Below are positions 51,161 to 62,457 of a stretch of 64,000 bases of DNA, piece by piece. The position numbers were made by a program, and so were the translations under genes. Each line of letters starts with the position of its first letter. Positions within the stretch are counted from its first letter, which is position 1. The notes under the pieces were generated by a model. It saw nothing but the letters and a program-made list of their open reading frames with translations. It made no database searches and was not told where the DNA came from. This stretch comes from Puia dinghuensis. Lineage in GTDB: Bacteria > Bacteroidota > Bacteroidia > Chitinophagales > Chitinophagaceae. The DNA is taken from NCBI RefSeq assembly GCF_014642875.1, contig NZ_BMJC01000001.1, forward strand, positions 663,335-727,334. Direction: 5' to 3'.

Positions 51161-54100
51161 TTACCGGTATAACCATACCCGCATCAGCGATAATAATTGT
51201 TCGATATTAACAGGCTTTGCAACATAATCCGACATCCCTGCCTCCAGGCATTTTTCCCTGTCCCCTTTCATGGCTTTTGCCGTGAGGGCAATGATTGGTA
51301 GTTTCCCGAACTTCTTCATTTTCCTGATCTCGGAGGTGGCTTCATATCCATCCATTTCGGGCATCATCACGTCCATCAATACGATATCCGTATCCGGATG
51401 TTCCTTTAGCAGGCCGATCGCCGTCTTTCCATTCTCTGCCGTGATACATCGCAACCCTTCCTCTTCCAGTGCATTGGTCAAAGAATAAATATTTCTCATG
51501 TCGTCATCTACGATCAGCACTTTCCTGTTCTTCAACACTTCATCCGTCCTGTGGAGCTTCCTGATGATCTGCTGTTTCTCTTTGGGAAGGTTCGATTCCA
51601 CCCGATGAAGAAAAAGGATCACCTCATCCAGCAGCCGTTCTTTCGAATTGGCCGTCTTCAGCACCACGGTATTAGCTAATTTGTTGAGGCGGGCGGCTTC
51701 ATCTTTATTCAGGTCCTTACCGGTATACACGATCACAGGTATTTTATTGAGATCGTCACTGCCCTTGATCTTTTCCAGCAGATCGATGCCGCTCATATCG
51801 GGAAGCCCCAGGTCTATGATGATACAATCGAATTTCTCCTTTTTCATTATCTCAAAGGCATCGCCTCCTGCATAAGCGGAGAAGGCTTTGACGTCCCCAT
51901 TCCCTATCAGTTCGCGGATGGCCTCGTTCTGTTGCCTGTTGTCTTCTACGATTAGCAGCTTTTTCAACTTTTTCCGGATGAAATCTTCCATCCTGTCGAC
52001 AGCATCGTGCATATCCGTCTGTGTCACCGGCTTTTTGATAAAATCGAAAGCCCCCAGTTCAAGGCTTTCTTTTCTCCTGTCGTACCCGGAGAATATCTGC
52101 ACGGGAATATGCCTGAGGTCAGGATCATTTTTAAGTTGCCTGAGTACTTCAGAGCCGTCCATAACAGGTAATTGCATATCGAGAACAATGGCGTCCGGCC
52201 GGTAATACCTTGCCAGGCTCAGGCCCGTATTGCCCTGGTGGGCCATTATCCCCTTGTAATTCCTCTCCCGAAAGAAATCCAGGAGGATCCTTGCAAAGCT
52301 CTCGTCATCTTCGATGATCAGGATGATCCTGTCGTTCTCCTGTATCAAATACCTGTCATCGACGGCAGCCTCGGTAAGATCACCGCTATTGGCCTGTTTC
52401 TTCAACCGTTTTGCATGCCCCTCAGCCGGCTTTTTTATCTCGATCACCTTTGCAGGCTTTGCAGGCTGGCCTGCCCCGGATGGATCGAATTTCACCGGGA
52501 AACTGAAGGTAAACCGGCTTCCTTTTCCCGCTTCACTTTGAAGGCTTATTTCGCCGCCCAATGCATGAGCCAGTTCCCGGCTGATGGAAAGCCCAAGACC
52601 GGTGCCGCCATATTTCCGTTTCGTTGAGCCGTCAGCCTGTTGGAAAGCCTGGAAAATGATCCCTTGCTTGCTTTCCGGTATCCCAATTCCGGTATCGATC
52701 ACCGAAAACGCAACCACCTCTGCAGTAATATCGATATCCAACGTCACGCTGCCTCCCTTGCCGGTAAACTTAAAAGCATTCGAAAGAAGGTTCCTGAGTA
52801 TCTGTTCCAGTCGTTGATGATCCGTATGGATGGGATGGGTGATCTTCTCTATTGGATAAACGATGGTAAAATCGATGGATTTGGCGTTAGCAATTTCATT
52901 GAACATAGATCGAAGGCTTTCCGCAATGTCGCTTAGATTCACTTCGGTGATCTCCAATTCGATCTTCCCCGACTCTACCTTTGAAAGGTCCAATATCTCA
53001 TTGATAAGGTTAAGCAGGTCAGTTCCTGAACTGTGAATGTTCTTCGCATATCCTACTTCTTTATCCCCAAGCGACCGGCTCTTATTTTCCGTCAGCAACT
53101 GGGCCAGGATCAGGATACTATTGAGCGGCGTTCGTAATTCGTGCGACATATTGGCCAGGAATTCCGACTTGAATTTACTCGTCGTTTCCAGCTCCCTTGC
53201 CTTGGTCTCTACTTCCATCTTTGCCAGTTCGAGCCTTTCCTTCTGGTCTTCCAGGAGGTTGGCTTTTTCTTCCAGCTCTTCATTGGTCTGTTGCAGCTCT
53301 TCCTGCTGGGTCTTGAGCTCAGCTTCCGATTTCTCCAGCAACTCTGTTTTTTCGTGCAGCTCTTCGTTGGTTTGCTTCAATTCTTCCTGTTGGGCCTCCA
53401 GCTCTTCGGCCTGGCGCTGGGTTTCTTCCAGCAGCTCCCTCGTCCTTTCCCTGGCCAGCGAAGAGGTGATCGCAATGGCGATATTGTCCATTACGACCTG
53501 CAGGTACTGTTGTTGCAGCGCGGTGAAACCATGAATGCTGCCTAATTCAATTACGGCTACAAGCGCACCTTCAAAAATGACAGGAACCGCCAGGATGTGT
53601 TCCGGAAGCATTTCCCCAAAGCTGGTACTGATGATAAAATGGCCGGCAGGGATATCGGTTACCAGGATGGTCCTCCTTTCCGCCGCGGCTTGCCCGGCCA
53701 ATCCTTCTCCTATCCGGATCATGGCGCGCTCCTTTTTCAATTTATCCAGGGCAAAAGCGCCGGCCAGCTTCAAATGCCCGTTATCTTCCTCCGCAATGTA
53801 CAGCGCACCTGCCTGGGCGTCCAGCCAGCCTGCCAGGTAATTGATGATGGCCTGGGCCAATTCTCCCGGCGCTCTATTACCTTGCATCTCTTTGATCAGC
53901 TCGCCGCTTCCCGTTAAGGTCCAGTTCTTTTGGGCAGTTTCCATTTCTGCCTTTTTGAGCGCTCTCAGGTTGCCGGAAATAATAAAATAAACGACGACGA
54001 GCACCAGGACGATGATGGCCAATAAAATAATGAAGATCAGATTAAAGTTACGCGCGTCCTCTTCGCTTACCTGTTTTCTTTCGGCCAGCAGGGTTTGTTC

Positions 54101-54589
54101 CACCGCTTTGGCGTTATCGATCTTTCTCCGGATGTCGTCCAACAGGCTTTTCCCCCTTCCCGTTGCAACCATTTCCCGGGCTTTTTCAAAACCGGCTGTT
54201 TTTCTCGCCTGGATACATTCATCCAGGTGTCCGGTGAGAAGATCGACCTGCTGATGGATGTTGGCGATGTTTACCTGCTGGGTGGGATTGTCTGCCGTAA
54301 GCTCCTTTACTTTAGCCAGGAGATCGGCTATCCGGGATTTGCCACTATTATAAGGCTCGAGGTAATTTTCTTCTCCTGTAATAATATACCCTCTCTCTCC
54401 TGTTTCGGCGTCGACGCAGGCGACCAGAATCTGGTCCAGTTGATACAACACTTCATGGGTATGACTTACCCATTGATTGGAGATGATGACTTTTTCGCTG
54501 TTCTTAAAAGAAATAACGGCCACTGTGGCCAGGATGACGGAGCAGATGATGAACCCTGCCAATATCTTCTTTTCTAAGGTAAGCTTCAT
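51161..54589 (-). CDS. CHASE3-GAF hybrid histidine kinase with three receivers
   Basis: 1142 residues. TM helix (8-27), CHASE3 periplasmic domain (about 35-180, with VDAETGERGYIITGEENYL), second TM (183-205), GAF (about 235-380), long Glu/Leu-rich coiled coil (385-470), HisKA with His483 (ANMSHELRTPLNS), HATPase_c (about 590-710), and three C-terminal receivers (about 768-885, 890-1010, 1020-1140). The multistep relay through several receivers and the separate CheY-like proteins suggests a branched phosphorelay. First gene of the seven-gene operon. Confidence 0.93.
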   Translation of the reverse strand: MKLTLEKKILAGFIICSVILATVAVISFKNSEKVIISNQWVSHTHEVLYQLDQILVACVDAETGERGYIITGEENYLEPYNSGKSRIADLLAKVKELTADNPTQQVNIANIHQQVDLLTGHLDECIQARKTAGFEKAREMVATGRGKSLLDDIRRKIDNAKAVEQTLLAERKQVSEEDARNFNLIFIILLAIIVLVLVVVYFIISGNLRALKKAEMETAQKNWTLTGSGELIKEMQGNRAPGELAQAIINYLAGWLDAQAGALYIAEEDNGHLKLAGAFALDKLKKERAMIRIGEGLAGQAAAERRTILVTDIPAGHFIISTSFGEMLPEHILAVPVIFEGALVAVIELGSIHGFTALQQQYLQVVMDNIAIAITSSLARERTRELLEETQRQAEELEAQQEELKQTNEELHEKTELLEKSEAELKTQQEELQQTNEELEEKANLLEDQKERLELAKMEVETKARELETTSKFKSEFLANMSHELRTPLNSILILAQLLTENKSRSLGDKEVGYAKNIHSSGTDLLNLINEILDLSKVESGKIELEITEVNLSDIAESLRSMFNEIANAKSIDFTIVYPIEKITHPIHTDHQRLEQILRNLLSNAFKFTGKGGSVTLDIDITAEVVAFSVIDTGIGIPESKQGIIFQAFQQADGSTKRKYGGTGLGLSISRELAHALGGEISLQSEAGKGSRFTFSFPVKFDPSGAGQPAKPAKVIEIKKPAEGHAKRLKKQANSGDLTEAAVDDRYLIQENDRIILIIEDDESFARILLDFFRERNYKGIMAHQGNTGLSLARYYRPDAIVLDMQLPVMDGSEVLRQLKNDPDLRHIPVQIFSGYDRRKESLELGAFDFIKKPVTQTDMHDAVDRMEDFIRKKLKKLLIVEDNRQQNEAIRELIGNGDVKAFSAYAGGDAFEIMKKEKFDCIIIDLGLPDMSGIDLLEKIKGSDDLNKIPVIVYTGKDLNKDEAARLNKLANTVVLKTANSKERLLDEVILFLHRVESNLPKEKQQIIRKLHRTDEVLKNRKVLIVDDDMRNIYSLTNALEEEGLRCITAENGKTAIGLLKEHPDTDIVLMDVMMPEMDGYEATSEIRKMKKFGKLPIIALTAKAMKGDREKCLEAGMSDYVAKPVNIEQLLSLMRVWLYR

Positions 54590-54752
54590 AATAATTACAT
54601 TATGTGAGGAATACCGAAAAGCTTGGCAACAGGTAATAAGGGAAAGTGTTCCGGGGATGACCGGACACCTATATGCCTTCTAAATTACACTTTTTTACAA
54701 TAAGAACAACAGATTATAACACACATTGTTGTGCATGTGTTAATTCGCAGGA

Positions 54753-55610
54753 CTATTTCCCGGGACTCACAGGTGCATCGCAGGCATATTGAAAATTCAA
54801 CGTGTTGTAGATATAGGGCGAGTAAAGGAGGAATACGCCCACATTGTTATAGTCGGGAGGTGTCGGTGTGTATGCGATTTCCCTGGGCAGGCCGAATGCA
54901 TTGTAACCCGTTATATGATATAAGCCGGCGGGGTCCAGTCTATTGTTCCAACTATAATTCTTGTCGATTAGCTGCCAGGCCCTGTTTGTCTGTCTATAGT
55001 TCACCTTATCATCATATAGTGGATATGTAGTGTTGAGCGTGGGGAAAATTTCATCTATCACACTGGCCAGATTGCCGTTTGCGTTATAGTTATAATCCAC
55101 GAGATCATCGAGGATGGCTGGGTTTCGACTGTAGAAACCCGAGTCCCTGATGACCCTTTCTTTTTCGTCCAGGACAAGCTTGTCGAAGGGAGGGATAATT
55201 GGGAAACCGGGCGATGGCAGGTTATAAACTGTGTCGACGATAAGCCGACCGTCCGGCGCATTATAATAGTGATGAATAAAAATGATGGTAGAGTCCGTGA
55301 GACTGCGGAAGTTATCAAGGCGGTAGACGGTCATTTTGCCTTTTTTGTCAAATGTGAACCGGGAGAGATAGCCGGTGGAAGTGCCCGCCTGTTTTATCTC
55401 GACCGGGTTGCCTTTTGCATCATAGAGTATATTGTATTCGACTGGTGCGCCGGGAAGGCCGGTGGTATGGTCATAATTGGTGAGAAAAAACTTTTCGATA
55501 TTGCATAAATGTACATCCGCGCCGGGGTTATTGAATTTGCCGATCTTGGAGCAGGCGGAGAATAGCCCGATCACCAGGACGGTGACCAGGGTCAACAGGG
55601 AAGGTCTCAT
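54753..55610 (-). CDS. Hypothetical lipoprotein
   Basis: 285 residues from the ATG at 55610 (MRPSLLTLVTVLVIGLFSAC); the frame is open further upstream but that part is Arg/Asp/Gly-rich and unlike protein. Lipobox FSAC with the lipid-modified Cys. The mature part is YD-repeat-like (YNILYDAKGNPVEIKQAG, RFTFDKKGKMTVYRLD, YNYNANGNLASVIDE), a pattern seen in RHS-type and DUF4595-like surface proteins. No catalytic motif. Isolated gene between the signalling operon and a permease. Confidence 0.75.
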   Translation of the reverse strand: MRPSLLTLVTVLVIGLFSACSKIGKFNNPGADVHLCNIEKFFLTNYDHTTGLPGAPVEYNILYDAKGNPVEIKQAGTSTGYLSRFTFDKKGKMTVYRLDNFRSLTDSTIIFIHHYYNAPDGRLIVDTVYNLPSPGFPIIPPFDKLVLDEKERVIRDSGFYSRNPAILDDLVDYNYNANGNLASVIDEIFPTLNTTYPLYDDKVNYRQTNRAWQLIDKNYSWNNRLDPAGLYHITGYNAFGLPREIAYTPTPPDYNNVGVFLLYSPYIYNTLNFQYACDAPVSPGK

Positions 55611-55714
55611 AGTAAAAGGTTTTGGTAACACTTCAAAGGTAGCGACTTTTCGAGGCAATGAGAACCGTTTAAACACCCTATTTTCGAAGCCACCTACCAT
55701 GTGCTCTGCCCCGC

Positions 55715-58072
55715 TCACTCCGTCTTCAGGCTCGCGACCGGGTTTGCCACCGCGGCCTTCACGGCCTGGAAGCTGATCGTCGCAAGCGCGATCACGATCG
55801 TGATCAGTCCTGCAATGACAAATACCGTCCAGTTCAGATCGGTACGATAGGCAAAGCCTGTGAGCCACTGATGCATCGCATACCAGGCAACCGGCACGGC
55901 AATGAGGATGCCCAGCAGCACCAGCCGCACAAAATCTTTCGCCAGCAACGCGATGATCCCGGGCACGCTCGCTCCCAGCACCTTGCGGATGCCGATCTCC
56001 CGGAAGCGCAGATGCGTCGCATAGGCAGCCAGGGCAAACAGGCCGAGGCAGGAGATGATGATCGCCATCGCGGCGAAATAAAAGAACAGGGTCCCCTCCC
56101 GTTCTTCGGACTGGTATAGCTGGTTGAAGGACTCGTCCAGGAAGGCATAGCTGAAGGGATAGCCGGCATTATATTGTTTGAATAATTCCTCCGCGGCCCG
56201 GATGGTGGCGGCGGCGTTCTCGCCCGTAGTCCGGATATACATCCTGCTCAAAATGTCAGGCTGGCTGTAGAAGAGCGCCGGCGCTATCTTCTGTTTCATC
56301 GATCCGAAATGGAAATCCTTCACCACACCGACGATGGTTCCATTGATCTTCCAGGATCGGAACCGCTTCCCGATGGGATGCTGCAGGCCGATCTCCTTTA
56401 TCGCCGTCTCGTTTAGCAGGAAATGCGTGGAGTCGGCCTTCGTGCCGGTGAAGCCCTCCCCTTCCGCCAACTGCATCTTGAAAAAGGAGAAAAAATCCTT
56501 ATCCACCGCGATGGGATGGACAATAAAGGTTTGATTCGCCGCCTTCCCATCCCATTCGTTATCCCCGCTGATCCCACCCATGTCGATGATCGTGTTCGTA
56601 GATGCGGTCACTCCCTGGACCCCCGTCAGTCCAAGCAGTTTTCCCTTCGCCGTTTCATAAGCAGGACGCATATCCCGCATCCAGAAGGAAAAGACATGGC
56701 TTTTGTCATACCCGAGGTCCTTGTGGCGGATATAGTTTAGCTGCCGGTAGATCACCAGCGTCCCGATGATCAGGATCACCGAGGAAGCGAATTGTATCAC
56801 CACCAGTGTTTTACGGAAGGCCGCATCTCCCCTGCTGATGGACAGCTTGCTCTTCAGTGCCTTCAGCGGGTCGAAGGAAGAAAGCAGCATTGCCGGGTAG
56901 ATGCTCGATGCCACCAGCGTGGCCCCGATCGTACACAGGATCACCGTCCACATCCGGCCATTGGCGATGTCGAAGACCAGCTGTTTTCCGGATATTTGGT
57001 TGAACAAGGGCATCACCAGCCGCACCGACACCACTGCCAGCACTGCCGAGAAAAGGAATAACAACGCCGTCTCCACGACGAATTGCAGGAAGAGCTGCAT
57101 CTTTGCCGCACCGACGATCTTGCGCAGACTCACTTCTTTGCTGCGTAACATCGCCCTGGCCGTCGACAGATTGACATAGTTGATGCAGGCAATGGTCAGT
57201 ATCAGCAGGGCAACGATCATAAAAATGGTGACGGTCTGCGCCCCGGCGTCCGATCCATCGGCATTGTACAAATGCATCTTATTCAGCGGCAGGAGCAGGT
57301 AATCCGCATCCGTGTCTTCGGGCTTGTTCCGCAGATGAACCTGGTTCAGCCTGGGGCCAAGGCCGGCCGGCGATACCCCATGTTTCAGCTGCAGAAAGGT
57401 GAAATACATGTAGGAGTTGAAGTCGTGGTTGAGATCGATCTTGGCCTCCAGCCATTTTTGCATCATCAGCGTCATCGGCATCAGCATGTCGAATTGAATG
57501 GTCGAGTTGAGCGGGAGATCGTCGATGACCCCGCTGACGGTATAATTTTCGTTGGTTTCCGTGCTGATTACCTTGCCCAGCGCCGGCTCGTCCCCAAAGA
57601 ACTTCTTTGCCGTCTTCCGCGTGATCACCACGGAATGGGCATCGGGAAATGGCTGCGCCGCACTGCCTTCCACCAGCGGAAAATCGAACATCGTGAACAA
57701 AGACGGGTCGGTGAACATGGCCCGCTCGTCCGCGAACGATTTGTCGCGGTATTTGTAGAGGGAGGCGTAATTATTATAGGTCATGCGCAACTGCTCGGCC
57801 ACCTCGGGCAGCTCCTTTTTGGCGAGCGGCCCTATCGGCGCCACCGTCATACTCCATATCTGCTTGCTGGCCCCCGTGCCCCCGAAAAGCTCCAGCCGGT
57901 AGATATCCGCTGCCTTCTTATGAAAGCCGTCGAAGCTGCGCTCGTCCTGGACCCAAAGCAGGATCAGGATGCCGATGACCAGACCCGCCGTCAGCCCGGC
58001 CATATTGATCAGCGAATAGAATTTATTCTTTAGCAGGTTGCGCCATGCGGTCTTGAAATAGTTTCGGAACAT
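55715..58072 (-). CDS. MacB/FtsX-type ABC transporter permease (second copy)
   Basis: 785 residues from the ATG at 58072 (MFRNYFKTAWRNLLKN), the start typical of this family; an ATG at 58093 is possible. Same architecture as the permease at 3228: N-terminal helix, two MacB_PCD-like periplasmic domains and two FtsX blocks (LRKIVGAAKMQL; FREIGIRKVLGASV). No ATPase gene adjacent. Confidence 0.9.
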   Translation of the reverse strand: MFRNYFKTAWRNLLKNKFYSLINMAGLTAGLVIGILILLWVQDERSFDGFHKKAADIYRLELFGGTGASKQIWSMTVAPIGPLAKKELPEVAEQLRMTYNNYASLYKYRDKSFADERAMFTDPSLFTMFDFPLVEGSAAQPFPDAHSVVITRKTAKKFFGDEPALGKVISTETNENYTVSGVIDDLPLNSTIQFDMLMPMTLMMQKWLEAKIDLNHDFNSYMYFTFLQLKHGVSPAGLGPRLNQVHLRNKPEDTDADYLLLPLNKMHLYNADGSDAGAQTVTIFMIVALLILTIACINYVNLSTARAMLRSKEVSLRKIVGAAKMQLFLQFVVETALLFLFSAVLAVVSVRLVMPLFNQISGKQLVFDIANGRMWTVILCTIGATLVASSIYPAMLLSSFDPLKALKSKLSISRGDAAFRKTLVVIQFASSVILIIGTLVIYRQLNYIRHKDLGYDKSHVFSFWMRDMRPAYETAKGKLLGLTGVQGVTASTNTIIDMGGISGDNEWDGKAANQTFIVHPIAVDKDFFSFFKMQLAEGEGFTGTKADSTHFLLNETAIKEIGLQHPIGKRFRSWKINGTIVGVVKDFHFGSMKQKIAPALFYSQPDILSRMYIRTTGENAAATIRAAEELFKQYNAGYPFSYAFLDESFNQLYQSEEREGTLFFYFAAMAIIISCLGLFALAAYATHLRFREIGIRKVLGASVPGIIALLAKDFVRLVLLGILIAVPVAWYAMHQWLTGFAYRTDLNWTVFVIAGLITIVIALATISFQAVKAAVANPVASLKTE

Positions 58073-58149
58073 GGGAAGAAGGTTGGTGTACAATAAATTT
58101 AAACTATTTTACGCAAACCTTTACCCGGACGACAGATAGCAGGGGCGGG

Positions 58150-59334
58150 CTATTCGCTTATATGCGCCACGGTGAGGGCTTCCCCGAATTGATGGCTGAC
58201 GGCATACCCGTATAATTCCGGGAAGATGGAGTGCATATTGACTTCGGGAACGTCTTTCATGATCGAACGAAGTACGGTGGTGTCATAGGCATGCCATGGC
58301 GTATTGATGTATTCGGTGAACTGGGGACCGACAACTTTATAATACATCTTCTCGAGAATGTTTTGGTTCTCCGGTGTGGTATCCACGATCTCACACTTAA
58401 AACCTGCGTATTCGATCATATGATGAACAATATAATCCACCGGCAGCGAATTGGAATAAACAAGGTTCATTTCCCTGATGTGATCATCGTCAAAAACCCG
58501 GGTGATCGCCTTGGCAATGTAATCCACCGGCACTACATTCAACACCGAATGAGGATTGGCGACGATGCGCACCAATTCATCCCGGTTGTCCTCCCTGGCC
58601 ACTCTAAGAAAGAACTTGCCAAAAAGGTAGAACACATTGAATTTTGGCGTATAATACAACGGCTGATACATAATGCGGCCACAGATGGTACTTGGGCGGA
58701 GTATCTGCCATTTTATATTGTGCTGATTGCAAAAACGGATGACAGCATAACCTGCATCCGTTTTTAGTTCTTCATACGGATTCCGCCAGTTGCGACGGGA
58801 TATCTCTGCCCTTTCACCGGATGCAGTCAATTGCTTGTAGCTATCCGGGATAAGGCCATACCGGTGGCCGATGGAATACGCGCTGCCAATGAAGGTGAAC
58901 TTTTCCAGCACGCCGGACGCCCATTGCAACAAATGAAGGGTACCTTTATAGTTATCATCGTACAAAATATCGTAGACATTGGGGTTGACCGATAAATTAG
59001 TATGCGCCGCGCTATGGATGATATGTACCCTGCCTGCTTTCTTCAGCCGGGCCAGGTGCGAGTCATCCAACTCGTTCAACCCGGCATCGATAATATCTAT
59101 GAAGTGGAAAAGCTCTTCCGGAGTGAAAGAGTACAGCAGCGTTGGCCGGTATGGATTCGAGAGAACGCCGATGACCCGTTGCCGGGCGCTTTCTTTCTCC
59201 CTAGATCGTACCACCAAGGTGATCTTGACCCTTCTTTCACCTTTGAGGCAGGCAATCAGTAATTCATACAGGACGTGGCTGCCGAGAATGCCGGTGGCGC
59301 CAGTCAACAGGATATTCCGGGGAGAATTTTTCAT
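58150..59334 (-). CDS. Extended SDR, thioester-reductase-like NAD(P)-binding protein
   Basis: 394 residues. Rossmann motif LLTGATGILGSHVL (8-21), and the typical NAD_binding_4 pattern (IIHSAAHTNLS, FIGSAYSIGHRYG, NPYEELKTDAGYAVIRFC with Tyr/Lys active-site pair). This family covers fatty acyl-CoA reductases and the reductase domains of NRPS/carboxylic-acid reductases; here it is stand-alone without a carrier or adenylation domain. Cytosolic. Substrate unknown. Confidence 0.85.
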   Translation of the reverse strand: MKNSPRNILLTGATGILGSHVLYELLIACLKGERRVKITLVVRSREKESARQRVIGVLSNPYRPTLLYSFTPEELFHFIDIIDAGLNELDDSHLARLKKAGRVHIIHSAAHTNLSVNPNVYDILYDDNYKGTLHLLQWASGVLEKFTFIGSAYSIGHRYGLIPDSYKQLTASGERAEISRRNWRNPYEELKTDAGYAVIRFCNQHNIKWQILRPSTICGRIMYQPLYYTPKFNVFYLFGKFFLRVAREDNRDELVRIVANPHSVLNVVPVDYIAKAITRVFDDDHIREMNLVYSNSLPVDYIVHHMIEYAGFKCEIVDTTPENQNILEKMYYKVVGPQFTEYINTPWHAYDTTVLRSIMKDVPEVNMHSIFPELYGYAVSHQFGEALTVAHISE

Positions 59335-59432
59335 AGTCTATGGCGATTGGTTCGTACGAAGCTACATCTGTCGCCTTCCCCGAAACATCGGAATTGTTGG
59401 AAAAAAATAAAAGGAAAACCTTACTGTGCTGC

Positions 59433-62400
59433 TTATGCCGGCGATCGCCTGGGCCCTGCGGGCAAATAATGATTCATCACGACCTCGAGCTCTTCGATGC
59501 GGAAGGGTTTAGAGATGAAGTCGTTCATCCCTACCTTGAGACATCGCTCCTTGTCTTCTTTCATGGCATCGGCCGTCAAGGCGATGACGGGAACATCGCA
59601 ATAGGGTCGTGGTGATCTGCGGATCTCTTCGGTTGCCGTATATCCGTCCATCACCGGCATATTGAGGTCCATGAAAACGATGGCCGGGTCGTGTTCCATC
59701 AGTTTGGCCACCACCTCTTCTCCATTCCCGGCCCGGATCACATCCATTCCCATCCGGCCCAATATTTCTGCGATGAGCTCCATATTCAGCTCGTTATCTT
59801 CCGCCACGAGGATCTTATTCCGGTGGTCATACTTTCTGATCTTCGGCGCAACGGAGATCAATTCTTGTTCTTTTCCCGATCCTTCAAAAAGCCGGGATAA
59901 CAGGCCCAGCAATTCGCTTAGCTTCACCGGTTTGGACAGGAATTTATGAATGCCGGCCTTCTCCGCTTCCGGCTGGAAATTGCTCTTTTCGAGCGACGAC
60001 AACATCATGATAACGGGCTGGGCGGGTGAAGGCAGCATTGGCTTGAGACGCTGGATCAGTTGGATACCATCCATTCCGGGCATTTGATGATCGGTGAGGA
60101 TTAGGTCGAACGGCTGGCCATTCCCGTTCGCCATGGCAATGGCCGATACCGCCTCTGCCCCGCTGTGACAGGCAATGGCCGGTATCGACAGGTAATGAAA
60201 TACCCCAAGCAGGAACTGGCAGTTGGTCACATTATCATCCACCACCAGGACTTTGCGCAGCAGCCCTTTCTTGACAAGATCGGTTCGGGGTTGTTCATTG
60301 ATCACCTCCAGGGAGAGGTGCAGGGTGAATACGCTTCCCTTACCCAATTGGCTCGTCACGCTGAGGTTTCCGCCCATCAATTCGGCCAGCCGCCTGGAGA
60401 TGGTAAGACCGAGGCCCGTCCCGCCAAAGTGCCGGGTAGTGGAAGAATCCACCTGGGTAAAGCTTTCGAAGATCTTATCCAATTTACTGGCGCTGATGCC
60501 TATGCCGGTATCCTTCACCGATATTTCCACTCCCACATATTTTTTCCCGTCCTTTTCAACAGCAGGCGTCGTCATCAGGGCGGTGACACTGACTTCTCCC
60601 TCCGTGGTGAATTTGATGGCATTCCCGATGAGGTTGACCAATATCTGTCTGATCCGCATCTCATCTCCCGCAAATTGGGAAGGCAGCCCTATATCGGTAT
60701 TGCAAACCAGCTCGAGGCCTTTTTCCTGGGCCTTTATCGAAAGAATATCAGCGGCCTCTTCGATGAGCTCTCCCAGCTTGAAGGTCGAATGATCGATCAG
60801 CAGCTTGCCGGCTTCCAGCTTGGAAAAATCGAGGATGTCATTGATGATGTTCAACAGGTTATAAGCGGACTTGCTGACGTTGAGCAGGTATTCCCGTTGC
60901 GTCCTGGCCAGTTGCGTCGTCAGCAGCAGATCGGTGAACCCGATGATCCCATTCATTGGGGTGCGTAATTCATGGCTTATGTTGGCCATGAACTCACTCT
61001 TGGCGACACTGGCAGCTTCCGCCGTATTCTTTTGCTGTTCCATTTCGATCCGGTCGATTGCCGCCCCGAGGGTACCCGAAAAAGATTCCAGGATAGACAG
61101 TTCAGCCTTCGTCCATTCTCGCCCGGTCTTGCCATCATGGATGCAAACGAAGCCCCACAATTCACCGGCAGCGATCACCGGTATCACCGTCAGGTCGGCG
61201 CTGGAAAAGACCTTGTTCTCCCTTAACGTTCTTTCAATTTCGGGGGTAAAAAAGGAATGGGTATGCCCGTCATCATCGGCATGGTATTTCACCTCCTTGG
61301 TAGCACTATCCCAGCATGCCAGTTGCCGTCTTTCCACCTTCCCATTCCTGGGGTCCGTATAATTACAATAGGTCTCTATACTATCCACCCGCATCTGTGA
61401 ACCCAACATCCGGATAGCATTGCCGATAGAGCTCTCGAAATCGTTGTTGCTGATCAGTTCGTGCATGGCCGTCCCCACCGCCTGCAGGAGCTTATCCTTT
61501 TTGTTGAGGTCTTTTGTAATGGCCAATAGTCCTGCTTCGCTGGATTTCAGATTATCCCGCATGGAGATAAGCGCCTTTCCCAGCGTATCTTCTTCGCCCA
61601 GCGGCCGGAACGGAATGTCAAAATTCCGGATGCCTACTTCGTATGCAAAAGATGCCGTTCGTTGCAGGCTGGCGGAAAGATCATTGACAGAAAGCACCAT
61701 GTCCCCGATCTCATCCTTGCGAGGTTCGCCCGGGATTGCCCGGATCACCCCTTTGCCAAGGTCGTTGACGATATGCCGGATCTTTGAAACCGGCCGGAGG
61801 ATCATCCTGGCCATATAGAGGGAAAGCAATATTGCCGCCACGATGATGGAGATGGCCAGAATGATGATCATCACCCTCAGCAATATGGAAGACCGCTCTA
61901 ATTTGACGTTTTCCGCCGCCCGGATGCCCTGCCCGAAGGAGATGATCCTGTCCAGATCATTGAGCAATGCCGCTGTACGGGGCAGCACTTCGTCTTCCAG
62001 TTCGCGTTCGGCCTCGAGCTTGATCACGGGATCGTCATAATCCTTAAATTCCTTTAGGGACAACATGATCACCTTTTCGATAACCAGCAACCGGTCGAAA
62101 TCCGAATATATCTTATGAAGGCTGTCAACCCAATCCACGCTTTTCCATTGTCCGGCGCAGATATCGATCCTGGCTCTTAGCTGTGGATACTCTGTCGTCT
62201 GTAATCGCTTCAGGTGCTCTTTGTCGTCCTCGCTGTATCGCAGGAACACCCAATTGGTAGTATACATTTTGGATTCCAGCATCATCTTTTTGAAGTCATC
62301 CATGGCCTGCAAGGATGGGTCGATGACCCTGGAAAGCCTTTCCGCAGAACGCTTGTTGCTGTTGAGGGTAATAAAGGTGATGACCCCATTGATCACAAAG

Positions 62401-62456
62401 AGGGCTACGAATAGCGCAAAGCTCCCATAAATCTTCTTTTTAATACTAAAGGTCAT
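59433..62456 (-). CDS. Hybrid histidine kinase with HAMP-GAF and two receivers
   Basis: 1007 residues from the ATG at 62456 ([13 protein letters not shown]), one base after the preceding stop; an ATG at 62483 would overlap it. TM helices at about 11-33 and 190-215 enclose a four-helix-bundle-like sensor, then HAMP (about 216-275), GAF (about 325-470), HisKA with His495 ([15 protein letters not shown]), HATPase_c, and two receivers. The first ([25 protein letters not shown]) and second ([24 protein letters not shown]) look intact. In operon with the TonB-dependent receptor. Confidence 0.92.
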   Translation of the reverse strand: MTFSIKKKIYGSFALFVALFVINGVITFITLNSNKRSAERLSRVIDPSLQAMDDFKKMMLESKMYTTNWVFLRYSEDDKEHLKRLQTTEYPQLRARIDICAGQWKSVDWVDSLHKIYSDFDRLLVIEKVIMLSLKEFKDYDDPVIKLEAERELEDEVLPRTAALLNDLDRIISFGQGIRAAENVKLERSSILLRVMIIILAISIIVAAILLSLYMARMILRPVSKIRHIVNDLGKGVIRAIPGEPRKDEIGDMVLSVNDLSASLQRTASFAYEVGIRNFDIPFRPLGEEDTLGKALISMRDNLKSSEAGLLAITKDLNKKDKLLQAVGTAMHELISNNDFESSIGNAIRMLGSQMRVDSIETYCNYTDPRNGKVERRQLACWDSATKEVKYHADDDGHTHSFFTPEIERTLRENKVFSSADLTVIPVIAAGELWGFVCIHDGKTGREWTKAELSILESFSGTLGAAIDRIEMEQQKNTAEAASVAKSEFMANISHELRTPMNGIIGFTDLLLTTQLARTQREYLLNVSKSAYNLLNIINDILDFSKLEAGKLLIDHSTFKLGELIEEAADILSIKAQEKGLELVCNTDIGLPSQFAGDEMRIRQILVNLIGNAIKFTTEGEVSVTALMTTPAVEKDGKKYVGVEISVKDTGIGISASKLDKIFESFTQVDSSTTRHFGGTGLGLTISRRLAELMGGNLSVTSQLGKGSVFTLHLSLEVINEQPRTDLVKKGLLRKVLVVDDNVTNCQFLLGVFHYLSIPAIACHSGAEAVSAIAMANGNGQPFDLILTDHQMPGMDGIQLIQRLKPMLPSPAQPVIMMLSSLEKSNFQPEAEKAGIHKFLSKPVKLSELLGLLSRLFEGSGKEQELISVAPKIRKYDHRNKILVAEDNELNMELIAEILGRMGMDVIRAGNGEEVVAKLMEHDPAIVFMDLNMPVMDGYTATEEIRRSPRPYCDVPVIALTADAMKEDKERCLKVGMNDFISKPFRIEELEVVMNHYLPAGPRRSPA

Positions 62457-62457
62457 C

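Noticed and set aside
54753-55868. 371-codon version of the lipoprotein
   Set aside because: The first 86 codons overlap the end of the neighbouring permease gene and are low in protein character; the lipoprotein signal starts at 55610.
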